Assembly: GCF_000388065.1 (NCBI RefSeq)
Contig: NW_009242971.1
Span: forward strand, 489,081 to 518,447
Origin: Fonticula alba
Taxonomy: Eukaryota > Opisthokonta > Rotosphaerida > Fonticulaceae
Length of the DNA: 29,367 nt
Direction of reading: 5' to 3'
Within the stretch, counting starts at the first letter, position 1; each line of letters opens with the position of its first letter. Positions 29,309 to 29,367 of the stretch are shown here, in pieces. The notes below the pieces were generated by a model, which did not search any database, was not told where the DNA came from, and saw only the letters and a list, made by a program, of their open reading frames with translations. The position numbers and the translations under genes were made by a program.

Positions 29309-29367
29309 ACTTCCAGCAGGGCAGGGGGAGGGGGGCGGAGATGAGGGGCGGATCCTGGCGGGGAGGG

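Overview
This window is nuclear DNA from a GC-rich, intron-rich eukaryote, most likely a free-living unicellular protist. The evidence is eight protein genes with short spliceosomal introns (about 80-280 bp), simple-sequence repeats filling introns and spacers, and a gene set that includes mitochondrial complex I, GPI-anchor remodelling, the spliceosome and the Integrator complex. Integrator subunit 3 argues against an ordinary yeast or filamentous fungus. A nucleariid-type relative of fungi such as Fonticula fits the composition and gene style, but that is a weak guess from general appearance and not a database result. I rebuilt each gene by joining exons with matching phase, checked against remembered family conservation.

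Layout, left to right. TCF25/RQC1 (minus, 4320-365) is divergent from PGAP1, the GPI inositol-deacylase (plus, 5107-9954). PGAP1 converges on an RF2-type organellar peptide-chain release factor (minus, 11983-10138). That gene is divergent from INTS3 (plus, 12748-17830). INTS3 is followed in the same direction by EEF1AKMT1 (plus, 18400-19462) and CWC27 (plus, 20306-23005). CWC27 converges on NDUFS8 (minus, 25305-24017). The last gene is an FHA-domain protein of the APTX/PNKP type (minus, 29308-27102). These are unrelated housekeeping genes, not an operon or a mobile island. Shared themes are mitochondrial function (release factor, NDUFS8), RNA processing (INTS3, CWC27), and translation or ribosome quality control (TCF25, EEF1AKMT1).

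Three things stand out. First, CWC27 is broken by an assembly artefact: a 175-bp segment is present twice around 19 bases that match an Illumina TruSeq adapter, and removing 194 bp restores the reading frame exactly. Second, 5' splice sites are strikingly unusual. Of 37 introns I placed, 28 begin GT-R-C-G, 32 have C at intron position +4, only one has A there, and none begins GTAAGT or GTGAGT. This suggests altered pairing with U1 or U6 snRNA. Third, the organelle release factor has the RF2 signature (SPF plus GGQ), which suggests that UGA is still a stop codon in this organism's mitochondria.

I found no transposons, CRISPR arrays, rRNA, convincing tRNA genes or virus-like genes. Long ORFs lying antisense to the genes are shadows produced by high GC. 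One assembly gap of 10 Ns lies at 12350-12359.
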